The notes: generated by a model not told the origin, from the letters alone. Numbered from the stretch's first letter, positions 23,387-31,804 are shown. The stretch: 64,000 nt of DNA from Dyella sp. GSA-30 (GCF_027924605.1 NZ_AP027042.1:1775524-1839523); one strand, 5' to 3'. Made by a program: numbers and translations.

Positions 23387-23926
23387 TCAAGCGGCGAGCT
23401 TGTCCGCAGCCGGGAAATCCACAGCCACACCGGTAACGCCGTGCAGATAATTGGTCACCGTCTTGTCGCCGATGATGACGATGACATCCACAAGATTTTC
23501 CTTGGTCCAACCAGCAGCGAGAAAAGCATCGACCAGCGCCGGATCGGCATGACCGCGCTCGGTGGCGGTGTTCTTCACCAGGCGAGCCAGTGCGTCGAGC
23601 TTGCTATCGAAACTTGCCGTACCACCGCGGATTTCCAGCACCTGCGCATCCGTGAACCCATTCATCTTGCCGATGACCGTATGTGCGGCAAGGCAGTACT
23701 CGCAGCGGTTGACTTCGCTGACTACCAGGTTGACGACTTCACGGGCCTTGCCCGTCACGCTGCTCTTGGCATTCTGCAACGCGAGGTAGCTGCCGAGTGC
23801 GTGCTCGGAATAGGCCAGGGTGGCATAGAGATTGGGCACTTTACCCAAGCCCTTCGTGAGGTTGTCGAACAACACCTGATTGGCCGGAGAGACTTCATCG
23901 CGAGTGGGGACGTTGAACTTGGACAT
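23387..23926 (-). CDS. Carboxymuconolactone decarboxylase / AhpD-like protein
   Basis: A 179-residue protein of the AhpD/CMD superfamily with the redox motif C75-E-Y-C78 followed by H82 (EVNRCEYCLAAHTVIG). Members with CxxC-xxxH are alkylhydroperoxidases that detoxify peroxides, coupled to an electron donor. The start at 23926 has AAGGAAA upstream. It is divergent from a LysR regulator at 24111, which probably controls it. It is cytoplasmic. Confidence 0.88.
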   Translation of the reverse strand: MSKFNVPTRDEVSPANQVLFDNLTKGLGKVPNLYATLAYSEHALGSYLALQNAKSSVTGKAREVVNLVVSEVNRCEYCLAAHTVIGKMNGFTDAQVLEIRGGTASFDSKLDALARLVKNTATERGHADPALVDAFLAAGWTKENLVDVIVIIGDKTVTNYLHGVTGVAVDFPAADKLAA

Positions 23927-24110
23927 GATGGCTTTCCTTGGGGCATGACGCCCATGGGTTGCTGAAGATGGGTGGATGGAAAGGGACGTAGCCGCCATCA
24001 ACAGCGATGGACTGGCTGGTCTGAAGAGACTTTGATTGATTCCGCGTCTGACTTCTACTGCGCTACTTGTCATATCATTCAGTCCTAATGGGAATAAAAA
24101 GGGTGTTCCG

Positions 24111-25028
24111 ATGGACAAGCTGCAAGCCATGAGGACCTTTGTCCGTGTCGTCGAAGCGGGGAGCTTTTCCGCCGTGGCCAAGGAGTCCAACACCACGCAA
24201 AGTGCGGTGAGCAAGCAGGTGGCCGCACTTGAAAATGTTCTCGGCGCGAAGCTGCTGATTCGCACGACGCGTTCGCTTGCGCTGACCGAAGAGGGCGAGC
24301 GCTACTTTGAGCAAGTCAGGCGCGTGGTTGCGGAAATCGCCGAAGCGGAAACGTCGCTGAAGCATGGCGAGCAGCAATTGAAGGGCTGGCTGCGCGTCGC
24401 CGCATCGGTCGGCTTTGGCCGGCTGAAACTGATGCCCCTGGTTCAGACCTTTCTGGCTGCGCATCCGGCGGTAAAGATCGACGTGCGGCTCAATGATGGT
24501 TTTATCGATCTGGTGGAACGCGGCATCGATGTGGCGGTGCGCATTGGCGAGCTGCCGGACAGCAGTCTGATCGCGCGGCCCATCGGAGTATCGCGGCGTG
24601 AATTGGTGGCGCATCGCAACTATCTGCGCAACCTGCCCAAGGGGATCAAGCCACCCAAGTCGCCGGACGACTTGGGGCAGCACAACTGCATCGTCTATAC
24701 CGAAGCGACCATGCGCAATGCCTGGCGTCTTAGCGCTGGACCGGGTGCGGCCGATCCCGAGGGTACCGTGCGCATCATCAAGGTCGAGGGCAATTTGCAG
24801 ACTGACAGTAGCGAAGTCATCCGCACATCGGTGCTCGCAGGCATGGGCATCGGCTATGCGCCTTCGTGGCTATTCGGGGATGAAATCGCTCGCGGCGAGG
24901 TGGTCCGTGTGTTGCCCGATTGGTCGGTACGCTCGCCCATTCATGTCGTCATGCCGCAAGAGCGGCGCCACTCGGCCAAGGTCAGAGCCTTCTCCGATCA
25001 TCTCGCCCAGGGATGGGCTGAGGCATGA
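24111..25028 (+). CDS. LysR family transcriptional regulator
   Basis: A 305-residue LysR-type regulator. It has an N-terminal helix-turn-helix (MDKLQAMRTFVRVVEAGSF, NTTQSAVSKQVAALENVLG) and a C-terminal effector domain to about residue 300. AAGGG lies seven bases before the ATG. It is divergent from the AhpD-like gene with 184 bp between them, which suggests control of that peroxidase. It resembles the LysR protein at 10765-11655 but is not a close duplicate. Confidence 0.92.
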   Translation: MDKLQAMRTFVRVVEAGSFSAVAKESNTTQSAVSKQVAALENVLGAKLLIRTTRSLALTEEGERYFEQVRRVVAEIAEAETSLKHGEQQLKGWLRVAASVGFGRLKLMPLVQTFLAAHPAVKIDVRLNDGFIDLVERGIDVAVRIGELPDSSLIARPIGVSRRELVAHRNYLRNLPKGIKPPKSPDDLGQHNCIVYTEATMRNAWRLSAGPGAADPEGTVRIIKVEGNLQTDSSEVIRTSVLAGMGIGYAPSWLFGDEIARGEVVRVLPDWSVRSPIHVVMPQERRHSAKVRAFSDHLAQGWAEA

Positions 25029-25164
25029 AATTGCGTACAGGCGTCCTTTGCGTTTCGAGTTGATAGAACGCCGCTGCGGATAAGCGTAGTCTTGAACGGG
25101 TAACTCCCGGACGGTGCACTTCAACGTGCAGGGCAGGGGGCGTGGCCATGATGGAGAAAGCGAC

Positions 25165-25269
25165 ATGAGCAAGAGTCTGGATTCAAAGAAAAGCGACAAG
25201 AAAAAGCCTGCCAAAACCATGAAGGAAAAAAAGGCGGCCAAGCAGGAAAAGAAGAAAAACGCCAAGTAA
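25165..25269 (+). CDS. Small lysine-rich protein (34 residues)
   Basis: A short open frame, MSKSLDSKKSDKKKPAKTM to KKKNAK, with GGAGAAAG six bases before the ATG. Nearly half of the residues are lysine, and there is no hydrophobic segment. Such tiny basic proteins in proteobacteria are often nucleic-acid-associated or stress-induced; the role here is not known. The good ribosome binding site and the stop before a clear gap support it. Confidence 0.6.
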   Translation: MSKSLDSKKSDKKKPAKTMKEKKAAKQEKKKNAK

Positions 25270-25282
25270 GCGTTTTGTTCCA

Positions 25283-25756
25283 GTGCGACATTTCAGCGAT
25301 GGATACATCCCGCTTCGATATCTGCTTCGAGCGTCGGCATCTGAACCATGCCGACGCCTGTTCTCCAATCAGCAACCGGCTCTCGTAAGCGTGACGAGTC
25401 CGGCTCGGTTCTCGGTGCGCCCCGTGTATCACGGGAGCGAGCTGCTGGTGGAAGTGTTGGGTGATCATCGTGCCGACGGTTTTCCCGATGTCGCCGCGAT
25501 TCTGCAAGGCGCGCTGTGCTCGACCAGAGAGCCACACCCCGAGAATCTGGATGATCCAAACGTTGCGATGCTTCAGGATCGCTACTTCAGCTATTGGAAA
25601 TACGCTGGCGGCTACTACGAGATCGATGATGACATCTGGTCGCTCTTCGTGACCGCGAAAGTCGACAACGCCGCGATAGTTGCCGATATCGAGCAGGCTC
25701 TGCTTGCATCGGGCGAGTTCGTCAAAGAGGCGGTGGATTTTGGGCGATTCAAGTAG
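25283..25756 (+). CDS. Hypothetical protein, uncertain start
   Basis: An open frame of 157 residues. The C-terminal two thirds look coding (FSVRPVYHGSELLVEVLGDH, then YWKYAGGYYEIDDDIWSLFV and IEQALLASGEFVKEAVDF), with alternating beta/helix composition like a small soluble immunity-type protein. The first 36 residues look non-coding, and the GTG start at 25283 has no ribosome binding site. A later GTG near 25394 is possible. I recognise no family. Confidence 0.55.
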   Translation: MRHFSDGYIPLRYLLRASASEPCRRLFSNQQPALVSVTSPARFSVRPVYHGSELLVEVLGDHRADGFPDVAAILQGALCSTREPHPENLDDPNVAMLQDRYFSYWKYAGGYYEIDDDIWSLFVTAKVDNAAIVADIEQALLASGEFVKEAVDFGRFK

Positions 25757-25881
25757 CTACATGGCGCTTGGCCTATCTAAAACCCCGTCATGAACGGCGA
25801 TCATTCATGAATGAGAAAAATGCGACGTTTGCCGCTATCTACGCTGGGAGTTACATACGGGAAAGGGATGGAGCGTACTGA

Positions 25882-26289
25882 ATGATTGAGTTTGCCATCA
25901 AGGACGTCGACAGCAGCACGGTGCTCCAATTCGAAGGAGAGGTTCCCTGTGGTTTGACTGGGCGTGACGGATGTTTCTTTGTGATTCGGTTGGTCTCAAT
26001 CCCCCTTAGTGCAGCCGTTCGTGTCTACGACATCCAACTAGGCCAATGGGCTGACTTCTTTGCTGATCTTGCTGTCAACTGGCAAGGTTGGAGCGGTGAA
26101 AAGGATCATGAATCGTTGGAGGGTCATCTGCGACTTGAGGCTACTTCTGATGCATCGGGGCATATCCGGCTGTTTATTCGGCTTCGAGACGTGGAGGCCG
26201 GTAGCAACTGGCTGGTAGAAACGTCGATGGCATTGGAGGCGGGTCAGCTGAAAGGCTTGGCCGATCGTGCGCGGGCCTATTTTGGCTGA
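25882..26289 (+). CDS. DUF6228-like protein (orphan immunity-type)
   Basis: A 135-residue soluble protein. The central aromatic and acidic pattern (GQWADFFADLAVNWQGWSGEKDHESLEGHLRLEA) and the C-terminal ETSMALEAGQLKGLADRARAYF match the DUF6228 family. That family is short, has no enzymatic residues and is often found near polymorphic toxin or accessory loci. GGAG precedes the ATG. Composition here is more AT-rich than in the flanking genes, and no toxin gene is next to it. Confidence 0.65.
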   Translation: MIEFAIKDVDSSTVLQFEGEVPCGLTGRDGCFFVIRLVSIPLSAAVRVYDIQLGQWADFFADLAVNWQGWSGEKDHESLEGHLRLEATSDASGHIRLFIRLRDVEAGSNWLVETSMALEAGQLKGLADRARAYFG

Positions 26290-26468
26290 GATTCGAATGC
26301 TCACTTTTCGCGGCCAGCCCCATTGCACCGCGATATATCCATCGAAATCGCCGAAGCCATGAATGGGGAAGAACAAAAAAACTGAGCGATTCGGTTCCAG
26401 CTCATAGGCTGGGAGCGGCAAAGCATTTATGAGAGGCTATCGCGGTTTACTACCCAGGAATTCCCCCG

Positions 26469-27110
26469 ATGAACGGCAACACCTTGCAAGCTGACCTGGT
26501 TCGTTTGTTCGAGCGCCATGACGTGGAGCTGGAGCCCGACGAAGACTGGCTCGTCACCGACGGCGATTTTCCCGCTGTGCGCGCCAGCTGGCATGAGGGT
26601 ACGGAAGGTGCGCCGGGCCGATTGGATGTGGATATCGTACTCAGCGAAGAGCGGCACATCGAGGAAAGCTTTGCCGGCCATGGCGGCGGCGACGCTGGTG
26701 TACGCGATGCGCTGAAAGCATTCGAGCGCAATGCCTTGTACGTGCTCTTGGCTGCTTGCTGGTACGTCACCGACGATCGGCGTATTCAACTGCAAAGCTG
26801 GGACCTGGGGCTGCGGAGCTGGGATGTGTTCGTCGGCCCGCTGACCTTCAGCCGTGACCATGTGGCCGCACCCGAAGGCTTGTTGTCGGGTTTGCAGGAT
26901 GCGCTGCGCAACGAATCATTGAGCGGCGAGCTGCATTGGATCCGCCTGTTCCATCGTCGCGCCGATGACGGCTCGGTGGTTACCGAAGCGTTGCTGGATA
27001 ATCAGCCGTGGCCGGGCGGTGATCGCCTGCTGAGTCAGCTGGCTTGGCCGTCGACGGAGCAGGGATACAGCGCGCGTTGCTTTGTTGCGCTGGATATTCG
27101 CGATTACTGA
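26469..27110 (+). CDS. DUF6348-like protein
   Basis: A 213-residue soluble protein matching the DUF6348 pattern: DLVRLFERHDVELEPDEDWLV, VRASWHEGTEGAPGRLDVDI and HIEESFAGHGGGDAGVRDAL, then FERNALYVLLAACWYV. The family has no known biochemical function. It lies in the same AT-richer pocket as the DUF6228-like gene. The start ATG at 26469 is only weakly supported by its upstream sequence. It is probably a single transcription unit. Confidence 0.65.
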   Translation: MNGNTLQADLVRLFERHDVELEPDEDWLVTDGDFPAVRASWHEGTEGAPGRLDVDIVLSEERHIEESFAGHGGGDAGVRDALKAFERNALYVLLAACWYVTDDRRIQLQSWDLGLRSWDVFVGPLTFSRDHVAAPEGLLSGLQDALRNESLSGELHWIRLFHRRADDGSVVTEALLDNQPWPGGDRLLSQLAWPSTEQGYSARCFVALDIRDY

Positions 27111-27190
27111 GTGCGTGCATCGCCCTTGTGGCAGGCCATTAATTTGCTACCAATTGCACCTGACGCGGCGGGGTCGTCCGCATCGCGCCA

Positions 27191-27721
27191 TTAAGCGGGA
27201 ACGTACGTCAATTTAATTACGCTCTCGACAAGCAAATCGGTCGCCACGAGGCGAAGCGGTGGCCGAGGGCCTGCGAAGAATGGTTTGCCTTGACCAAGCA
27301 CGACGGGGTGGAGATAGATTTGATACTCATCGATGAGACCAAGCTCGGTCAGACTTTGCGCGAGATTTGGCCCGGCAACGTAGATCTCTCCGGCGAGCTC
27401 GGACTTTAGCCCCCTTATCGCCGCCTCGACATCATCTGCGATAAGCGTTGCGTTCGGACCGACTGACTTCAGCGAGCGCGACACAACCCACTTCGGTTTG
27501 CTTCGCCACACCGCGGCGTACTCGTGATCCCCTTCGTCCCAATCCGGAAGGTCATCGTCCCAATAACGCATGACCTCGTACATGCCACGACCGTACAGCA
27601 TGCCCGTCAGGGCGCGCACTTGTTCTATGAAGTAACGGAAAAGCGCTGCGGGAGGCGCAAATTTCTGGTGATCGATGTAGCCATCGAGCGACTGGTTCAA
27701 TCCGAAGACAAGCTTGGCCAT
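27191..27721 (-). CDS. Dihydrofolate reductase / RibD C-terminal family protein
   Basis: A 176-residue protein of the RibD-C / DHFR-like superfamily, with LVFGLNQSLDGYID at the N-terminus, a YGRGMYEVMRYW NADPH-binding segment, EIYVAGPNLAQSL and HPVVLGQGKPFF. These proteins reduce pterin- or pyrimidine-like substrates with NADPH; most single-domain members are uncharacterised. GGAGA precedes the start. It is oriented against the DUF6348-like gene. Confidence 0.85.
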   Translation of the reverse strand: MAKLVFGLNQSLDGYIDHQKFAPPAALFRYFIEQVRALTGMLYGRGMYEVMRYWDDDLPDWDEGDHEYAAVWRSKPKWVVSRSLKSVGPNATLIADDVEAAIRGLKSELAGEIYVAGPNLAQSLTELGLIDEYQIYLHPVVLGQGKPFFAGPRPPLRLVATDLLVESVIKLTYVPA

Positions 27722-27830
27722 GGAAAGTCTCCATGTCGGGGGAGCTTCAGGATAACTGGATATGAGTCGAGAAGACGTGGGGTCTTACCGGTGTAGCCGT
27801 TTCATTTAACTGCCCCGTCTCCTTATCTCG

Positions 27831-27892
27831 CGACGACGGTTGAAGCACAATCCCTCCCATCAGCCACGGCAATGCCGGGGCTTTTTTGCAGC
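27831..27892 (+). repeat. Terminator-containing 62-bp segment, copy 1
   Basis: CGACGACGGTTGAA, a short variable stretch, then a hairpin (CGGCAATGCCGG-type stem) and TTTTTT. The same segment recurs at 28358-28419 with a perfect stem. Both terminate transcription on the plus strand, although no plus-strand gene ends here. Confidence 0.75.
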
Positions 27893-27945
27893 ATCTTTCT
27901 TGATCGCAGTACTGACCGGGAAAGTGTAACTACCCACACTACGAC

Positions 27946-28272
27946 CTAGTAAGGCCGCAGATGAAGGTACTGTCGATATATTGGCTTGAGCAGCTCATCC
28001 TCAATATTTGATATCAAGATAGCGACCTTCAACTGGTAGTCGGAGAAAGTATCCCCATCACACTGCTCTCGTATGGTTCCGGCCGACTGATTGAGCAAAT
28101 CCATCGCATTAACGACTCGCTCCATAACAAGCTTCGCTGAGATTTCATCAATATTCATAGACTCTTGCGCCCCGTGTGATATCAAGCACTCTGCGTTACA
28201 TTTCAGAAAGGCTGACGATCGATCTCCGACACCAATTAGATGTCTGCATTTCTCAATACATTGTTGAGCCAC
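27946..28272 (-). CDS. Hypothetical protein in AT-rich pocket
   Basis: An open frame of 108 residues starting with GTG at 28272; a shorter version from the ATG at 28158 (MNIDEISAKLVMERVVN) gives 70 residues. The sequence is helical and soluble with several cysteines near the N-terminus (ACEKC-like spacing: CIEKC, CNAEC). Its composition is much lower in GC than the core genes. I see no family match and no strong ribosome binding site, so this is a low-confidence call. Confidence 0.4.
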   Translation of the reverse strand: MAQQCIEKCRHLIGVGDRSSAFLKCNAECLISHGAQESMNIDEISAKLVMERVVNAMDLLNQSAGTIREQCDGDTFSDYQLKVAILISNIEDELLKPIYRQYLHLRPY

Positions 28273-28357
28273 AGATTAAACGCAACGTCCCCAAGTATCG
28301 CGACTGGCTTCCTGGCGATAGGATGACGAACGAACAGGGATGTGGTGCCTAGCGATT

Positions 28358-28419
28358 CGACGACGGTTGAAACGTAATCCCTAAACATCAGCCCCGGCAA
28401 CGCCGGGGCTTTTTTGCGG
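28358..28419 (+). repeat. Terminator-containing 62-bp segment, copy 2
   Basis: CGACGACGGTTGAA, a variable part, then GCCCCGGC-AAC-GCCGGGGC and TTTTTT. It is a near copy of 27831-27892; the differences are mainly in the middle eight bases and the stem. It is a strong intrinsic terminator on the plus strand, but the flanking small genes run on the minus strand. Confidence 0.85.
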
Positions 28420-28458
28420 CGCCCTTCACGAGCCGGGAATCTTTCATGACAGGGGCAA

Positions 28459-28671
28459 CTATGGTTGCCGCAATTTATTCCTGACGATGACGTATCCCAA
28501 TGCGACGCATCCAAGTGGGACAAATCCGATCAGAAACTGCTTTCCTGGACCTGGCCCCAAGAAAAAACGCATGAGGATCAGTATGACGGTGAGCAATAGA
28601 AGCACCTGAATAAGCGTAACTAGGAATACCTTCCAGAACCGTCGATCAAGTCGTAGTTTATTTGCGGTCAC
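28459..28671 (-). CDS. Small two-helix membrane protein
   Basis: A 70-residue protein with two hydrophobic helices (FLVTLIQVLLLLTVILILM and FLIGFVPLGCVALGYVIV) joined by a GPGPGK turn and flanked by basic residues. The start is a GTG. No ribosome binding site is evident, but the hydrophobic pattern is unlikely to arise by chance. Its function is unknown. Confidence 0.55.
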   Translation of the reverse strand: MTANKLRLDRRFWKVFLVTLIQVLLLLTVILILMRFFLGPGPGKQFLIGFVPLGCVALGYVIVRNKLRQP

Positions 28672-28829
28672 AAGGGTTACTCACATTTAGTAAGGTTTGT
28701 TCAGTGGCGTAGTCTGACAGTCCGGCAGCGATACCAAAACGGGACCAACAAATAGCGCCCGGCTGAGCCGAAGCTTGGGCATTGGCGAAGTAACTAACTG
28801 TGATGTACCGACCGTACCATTTAACTACC

Positions 28830-28859
28830 CCCGTCCCCTTTACCCGTCCCCTTTACCCG
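28830..28859. repeat. Two tandem 13-bp repeats
   Basis: CCCGTCCCCTTTA occurs twice in direct succession (28830-28842 and 28843-28855), followed by CCCG. It is a short direct duplication inside the gap. Confidence 0.8.
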
Positions 28860-29000
28860 CGGTCAGGTTGTGCACGCCGGCACTCATAACGCTATAAGTC
28901 GCGCGATTTTCAACCAAGTAGGCTGGCAGTGAATGCTCCAGCATCTTGATTTTTTCCGACATTCGAGCAGCTAAGTAACTCCCGCCTGCGCCAAGACGAT

Positions 29001-29032
29001 GAAAATCGCGCTACAGGTAAGCTGTAGCGCGA
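29001..29032 (-). terminator. Rho-independent terminator
   Basis: On the minus strand, the arms TCGCGCTACAG and CTGTAGCGCGA (perfect 11 bp, five-base loop) are followed by TTTTC. It ends the lipoprotein-like gene that stops at 29044. Confidence 0.85.
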
Positions 29033-29043
29033 GGACGAGTGGC

Positions 29044-29490
29044 TTACGGAGAGGAAGAGGCGGCCTCGTGCTTCTTGAAGCGCTCGACGTGATCGATCAG
29101 CAAGAACGCCTCGGGCCTTGATGGGCCCGAGGCCTTCAATATGCCGGAGGCTTCTACATCGAAGACACGAAGCGACAAGTCCATCACATCACCTGTCAGG
29201 GCGGTGTTGAATTTGGCCACTGAAGTTTCAGGGGACACGCTATCAGAGAGGCGAAGCCCAATCGCTTTGCCAGGACATTGCGGATCTGTCAGCACGGCGC
29301 CGTGCCGAGGTCCCCGATAGACGATGGCTTTTAGGTGTACTCGGCCCGGTAGCGGCGAGGTTAGATGGCTATACAGCTCACACACGGTGGTGTCATGCTC
29401 TTTTTCTCTGGAGTTCGCCGCCACACAACCGACTGTCGCTGCAAAAGATAGCGCGGTACCCAACAGGACTTGGTAATACAGCTTTAGCAT
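29044..29490 (-). CDS. Putative lipoprotein of unknown function
   Basis: A 148-residue protein with a hydrophobic signal (MLKLYYQVLLGTALSFAATVGC). AATVGC is a plausible lipobox, with the acylated cysteine near residue 22. The mature part has two further cysteines (TVCELYSH, PQCPGKA), beta-rich composition and no motif I recognise. The ATG at 29490 is preferred because AGGAG lies six bases ahead. Immediately downstream is a perfect 11-bp terminator hairpin. Confidence 0.7.
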   Translation of the reverse strand: MLKLYYQVLLGTALSFAATVGCVAANSREKEHDTTVCELYSHLTSPLPGRVHLKAIVYRGPRHGAVLTDPQCPGKAIGLRLSDSVSPETSVAKFNTALTGDVMDLSLRVFDVEASGILKASGPSRPEAFLLIDHVERFKKHEAASSSP

Positions 29491-29703
29491 CCGTTGCTCC
29501 TGCACCAAACAGCGGTTGATGTATCGGCCCCCTGATTAACGCGCGCATCGACGTCTTTTTGCAGTGCGCCAGGCGCATAGAGATCAGTGTAGAAAAACGG
29601 GTCAGAGGGCATTTTCAAGCCTCGTGATGCCGGTCCTGGGGTCAGTCGCGGTTGCGAATAGTGCCGCAGGCCAGCACAAAAGCCTCCAGCTACAATACCG
29701 CCC

Positions 29704-30684
29704 ATGCAAAACCTCGCCCCCACCGACTTCCAGCTCTCCGTCGCCCCCATGATGGACTGGACTGACCGCCACTGCCGGTATTTCCACCGGCTGCTGTCGC
29801 CGCATGCCCGTCTCTACACCGAGATGGTGACCAGCGCGGCCCTGGTGCGTGGAAAGCAACTGCGGCTGCTGGAACACAGCCAGCAGGAGCATCCGGTGGC
29901 CTTGCAACTGGGTGGCAGCGACCCGCAGGAGCTGGCGATCGCGGCACGCTTCGGCGCCGAGGCTGGCTACGACGAGATCAATCTCAATGTCGGCTGCCCC
30001 TCCGATCGCGTGCAATCGGGCAAATTTGGCGCCTGCCTGATGCGCGAGCCGGCGCTGGTCGGCGATTGCGTCAAGGCGATGCGCGATGCGGTGGATGTGC
30101 CCGTGACGGTGAAATGCCGTATCGGCGTGGACGATCAGGACGAATACGCCGATTTGCAGCACTTTACCGAGACCATGCTGGCCGCAGGGGTCGAGATTCT
30201 GGTGGTGCATGCGCGCAAGGCGTGGCTGCAGGGCTTGAGTCCGAAGGAGAATCGCGAGATTCCGCCGCTCGACTACGAACGCGTCTACCGGCTCAAGCGG
30301 GAATTCCCCCAGCTGGTGGTCGTTATCAACGGCGGCATCACCACGGCTGAGGCGGTGCAGGCCCATCTGGGTCAGGTGGATGGCGTGATGCTGGGCCGTG
30401 CGGCGTATCACGATCCCTATGTGCTGGCGAAGGTCGAAGCCGCGCTTTACGGCGAGCCGATGCCCGAGCGGGCTGACGTCCTGCGGCGGATGCAGCCCTA
30501 TGTGGAGGCCGAACTCGCCCGTGGCACGGCGCTCAAGCACATCACCCGGCATGTCCTGGGGCTGTTCCAGGGCGAGCCGGGCGCTCGTGGTTTTCGCCGA
30601 ATATTGAGCGAGGGCGCGCATTTACCGGGCGCCGGCTGGTCACTTATTGAGCAGGCGATGGGGCCGCGGCTGGCTGCTGCGTAA
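29704..30684 (+). CDS. dusA: tRNA-dihydrouridine(20/20a) synthase DusA
   Basis: A 326-residue FMN enzyme that reduces specific uridines in the tRNA D-loop. The N-terminal SVAPMMDWTDRHCRYFHR motif and the flavin/catalytic motif LNVGCPSDRVQSGKFGACLM (catalytic cysteine in that segment) are both present. VKCRIGVDD, VHARKAWLQGLSPKENR and the helical C-terminal tRNA-binding domain follow; the HxRxxxxGLSPKxNR form is diagnostic for DusA. It is cytoplasmic and monocistronic by position. Confidence 0.95.
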   Translation: MQNLAPTDFQLSVAPMMDWTDRHCRYFHRLLSPHARLYTEMVTSAALVRGKQLRLLEHSQQEHPVALQLGGSDPQELAIAARFGAEAGYDEINLNVGCPSDRVQSGKFGACLMREPALVGDCVKAMRDAVDVPVTVKCRIGVDDQDEYADLQHFTETMLAAGVEILVVHARKAWLQGLSPKENREIPPLDYERVYRLKREFPQLVVVINGGITTAEAVQAHLGQVDGVMLGRAAYHDPYVLAKVEAALYGEPMPERADVLRRMQPYVEAELARGTALKHITRHVLGLFQGEPGARGFRRILSEGAHLPGAGWSLIEQAMGPRLAAA

Positions 30685-30740
30685 CTGACCAACATGATTT
30701 AGACATTTTATTCAGCCCGCATTGCCCAAGCTGAACGACC

Positions 30741-31112
30741 ATGTGCCCCATGATCGTCGTTTCGAACCGCCCGCCATCCTCCGTTAAGCTGCCCTGGCTC
30801 TTGTTGGGGCTGCTTTTGCTTGGGAGTGGGTCGGCGGTGGCCGCGCAGAGTGCCGAGCCGGCGACGACGCTCGAGCAGGCGATCAGCCAGGTACAACAAC
30901 AGACCGGCGGCAAGGTGCTGTCGGCCAATACCATCGGCACGATGCGGCGCGGACGCGGCGCGTTCGAGCACCGTATTCGGGTCCTCACCCCCAACGGCCA
31001 TATCCGCGTGGTCTCCATCTACACGGATGCGGCCAAGTCCCCGACACCGGCCGAAGCCGATTCAACCAAAAACCCAGCCCCTACGGGCGATGGCAATAAG
31101 GAGAAACACTGA
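30741..31112 (+). CDS. Small exported PepSY-like protein ahead of phoPQ
   Basis: A 123-residue protein with a signal peptide (about 1-35, LPWLLLGLLLLGSGSAVAA). The short mature domain (TTLEQAISQVQQQTGGKVLSA and GAFEHRIRVLTPNGHIRVVSIY) has the PepSY-like helix-strand pattern, and the tail is low in complexity. Its stop overlaps the phoP start (TGATG), so it is translated with the two-component system. It may act as a periplasmic modulator of PhoQ, which is inference only. The start could also be the ATG at 30750. Confidence 0.72.
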   Translation: MCPMIVVSNRPPSSVKLPWLLLGLLLLGSGSAVAAQSAEPATTLEQAISQVQQQTGGKVLSANTIGTMRRGRGAFEHRIRVLTPNGHIRVVSIYTDAAKSPTPAEADSTKNPAPTGDGNKEKH

Positions 31113-31804
31113 TGCGCATCCTTTTGGTGGAGGACGAGGCGCCGTTGCGCGAGACGCTCGCCGCACGCCTCAAGCGCGACGGCTTTGCCGTCGATGCCGC
31201 TCAGGACGGCGAAGAGGGCATGTACCTCGGCCGCGAGGTGCCGTTCGACCTGGCGATCATCGACTTAGGCCTGCCCAAGATGTCGGGCATGGATCTGGTA
31301 CGGGCGTTGCGCGAAGCAGGCCAGCGTTACCCGATCCTGATCCTTACCGCCCGCGGCAGCTGGCAGGACAAGGTCGAAGGCCTGAAGCACGGCGCCGACG
31401 ACTACCTGGTCAAGCCGTTCCACGTCGAGGAGCTGCTGGCGCGTATCAACGCGCTGGTGCGCCGCGCCAGTGGCTGGTCCAAGCCGATCCTGGCCTGCGG
31501 TCCGATCAAGCTGGACACCACTGCGCAAACGGTGTCGGTGGAAGGCAAGCTGGTCGACCTGACCAGCTACGAGTACAAGGTGCTCGAATATCTGATGCTG
31601 CACGCGGGCGAGCTGGTTTCCAAGGCCGATCTCACCGAGCATATTTATCAGCAGGATTTCGATCGCGACTCCAACGTACTGGAAGTTTTCATCGGCCGAC
31701 TGCGCCGTAAGCTGGACCCGGAAGGCACCTTGAAGCCCATCGAGACAGTACGTGGACGCGGATACCGATTTGCCATCCCCCGCAGCGAAAGCGACGACGA
31801 ATGA
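31112..31804 (+). CDS. phoP: Two-component response regulator PhoP
   Basis: A 230-residue OmpR/PhoB-type regulator. The receiver domain spans about 1-115 with phosphoacceptor D51 (DLGLPKMSGM) and the conserved LVKPFH lysine. The C-terminal winged helix spans about 130-225 (SVEGKLVDLTSYEYKVLEYLM, EHIYQQDFDRDSNVLEVFIGRLRRKL, VRGRGYRF). The close likeness to xanthomonad PhoP and the following PhoQ support the name. It overlaps the upstream small ORF by one base. Confidence 0.93.
   Translation: MRILLVEDEAPLRETLAARLKRDGFAVDAAQDGEEGMYLGREVPFDLAIIDLGLPKMSGMDLVRALREAGQRYPILILTARGSWQDKVEGLKHGADDYLVKPFHVEELLARINALVRRASGWSKPILACGPIKLDTTAQTVSVEGKLVDLTSYEYKVLEYLMLHAGELVSKADLTEHIYQQDFDRDSNVLEVFIGRLRRKLDPEGTLKPIETVRGRGYRFAIPRSESDDE

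Larger units (their letters stand above)
28672..29043. other. Intergenic region of the accessory pocket
   Basis: A 372-bp gap without a credible gene. It contains the tandem motif at 28830-28859 and the terminator at 29001-29032. The motif TTTAACTACCCCCGTC resembles TTTAACTGCCCCGTCTCC at 27804-27822, so recombination debris is possible. Confidence 0.5.

Noticed and set aside
28236-28523. A 95-codon minus-strand frame spanning the second terminator copy
   Set aside because: It runs straight through a perfect intrinsic terminator hairpin and has no plausible domain; the better candidates flank it.
30711-30735. TTCAGC ... GCTGAA inverted repeat ahead of the phoPQ unit as a PhoP box
   Set aside because: The arms are only six bases and are 13 bases apart. 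PhoP boxes are direct repeats, so the match is not convincing.
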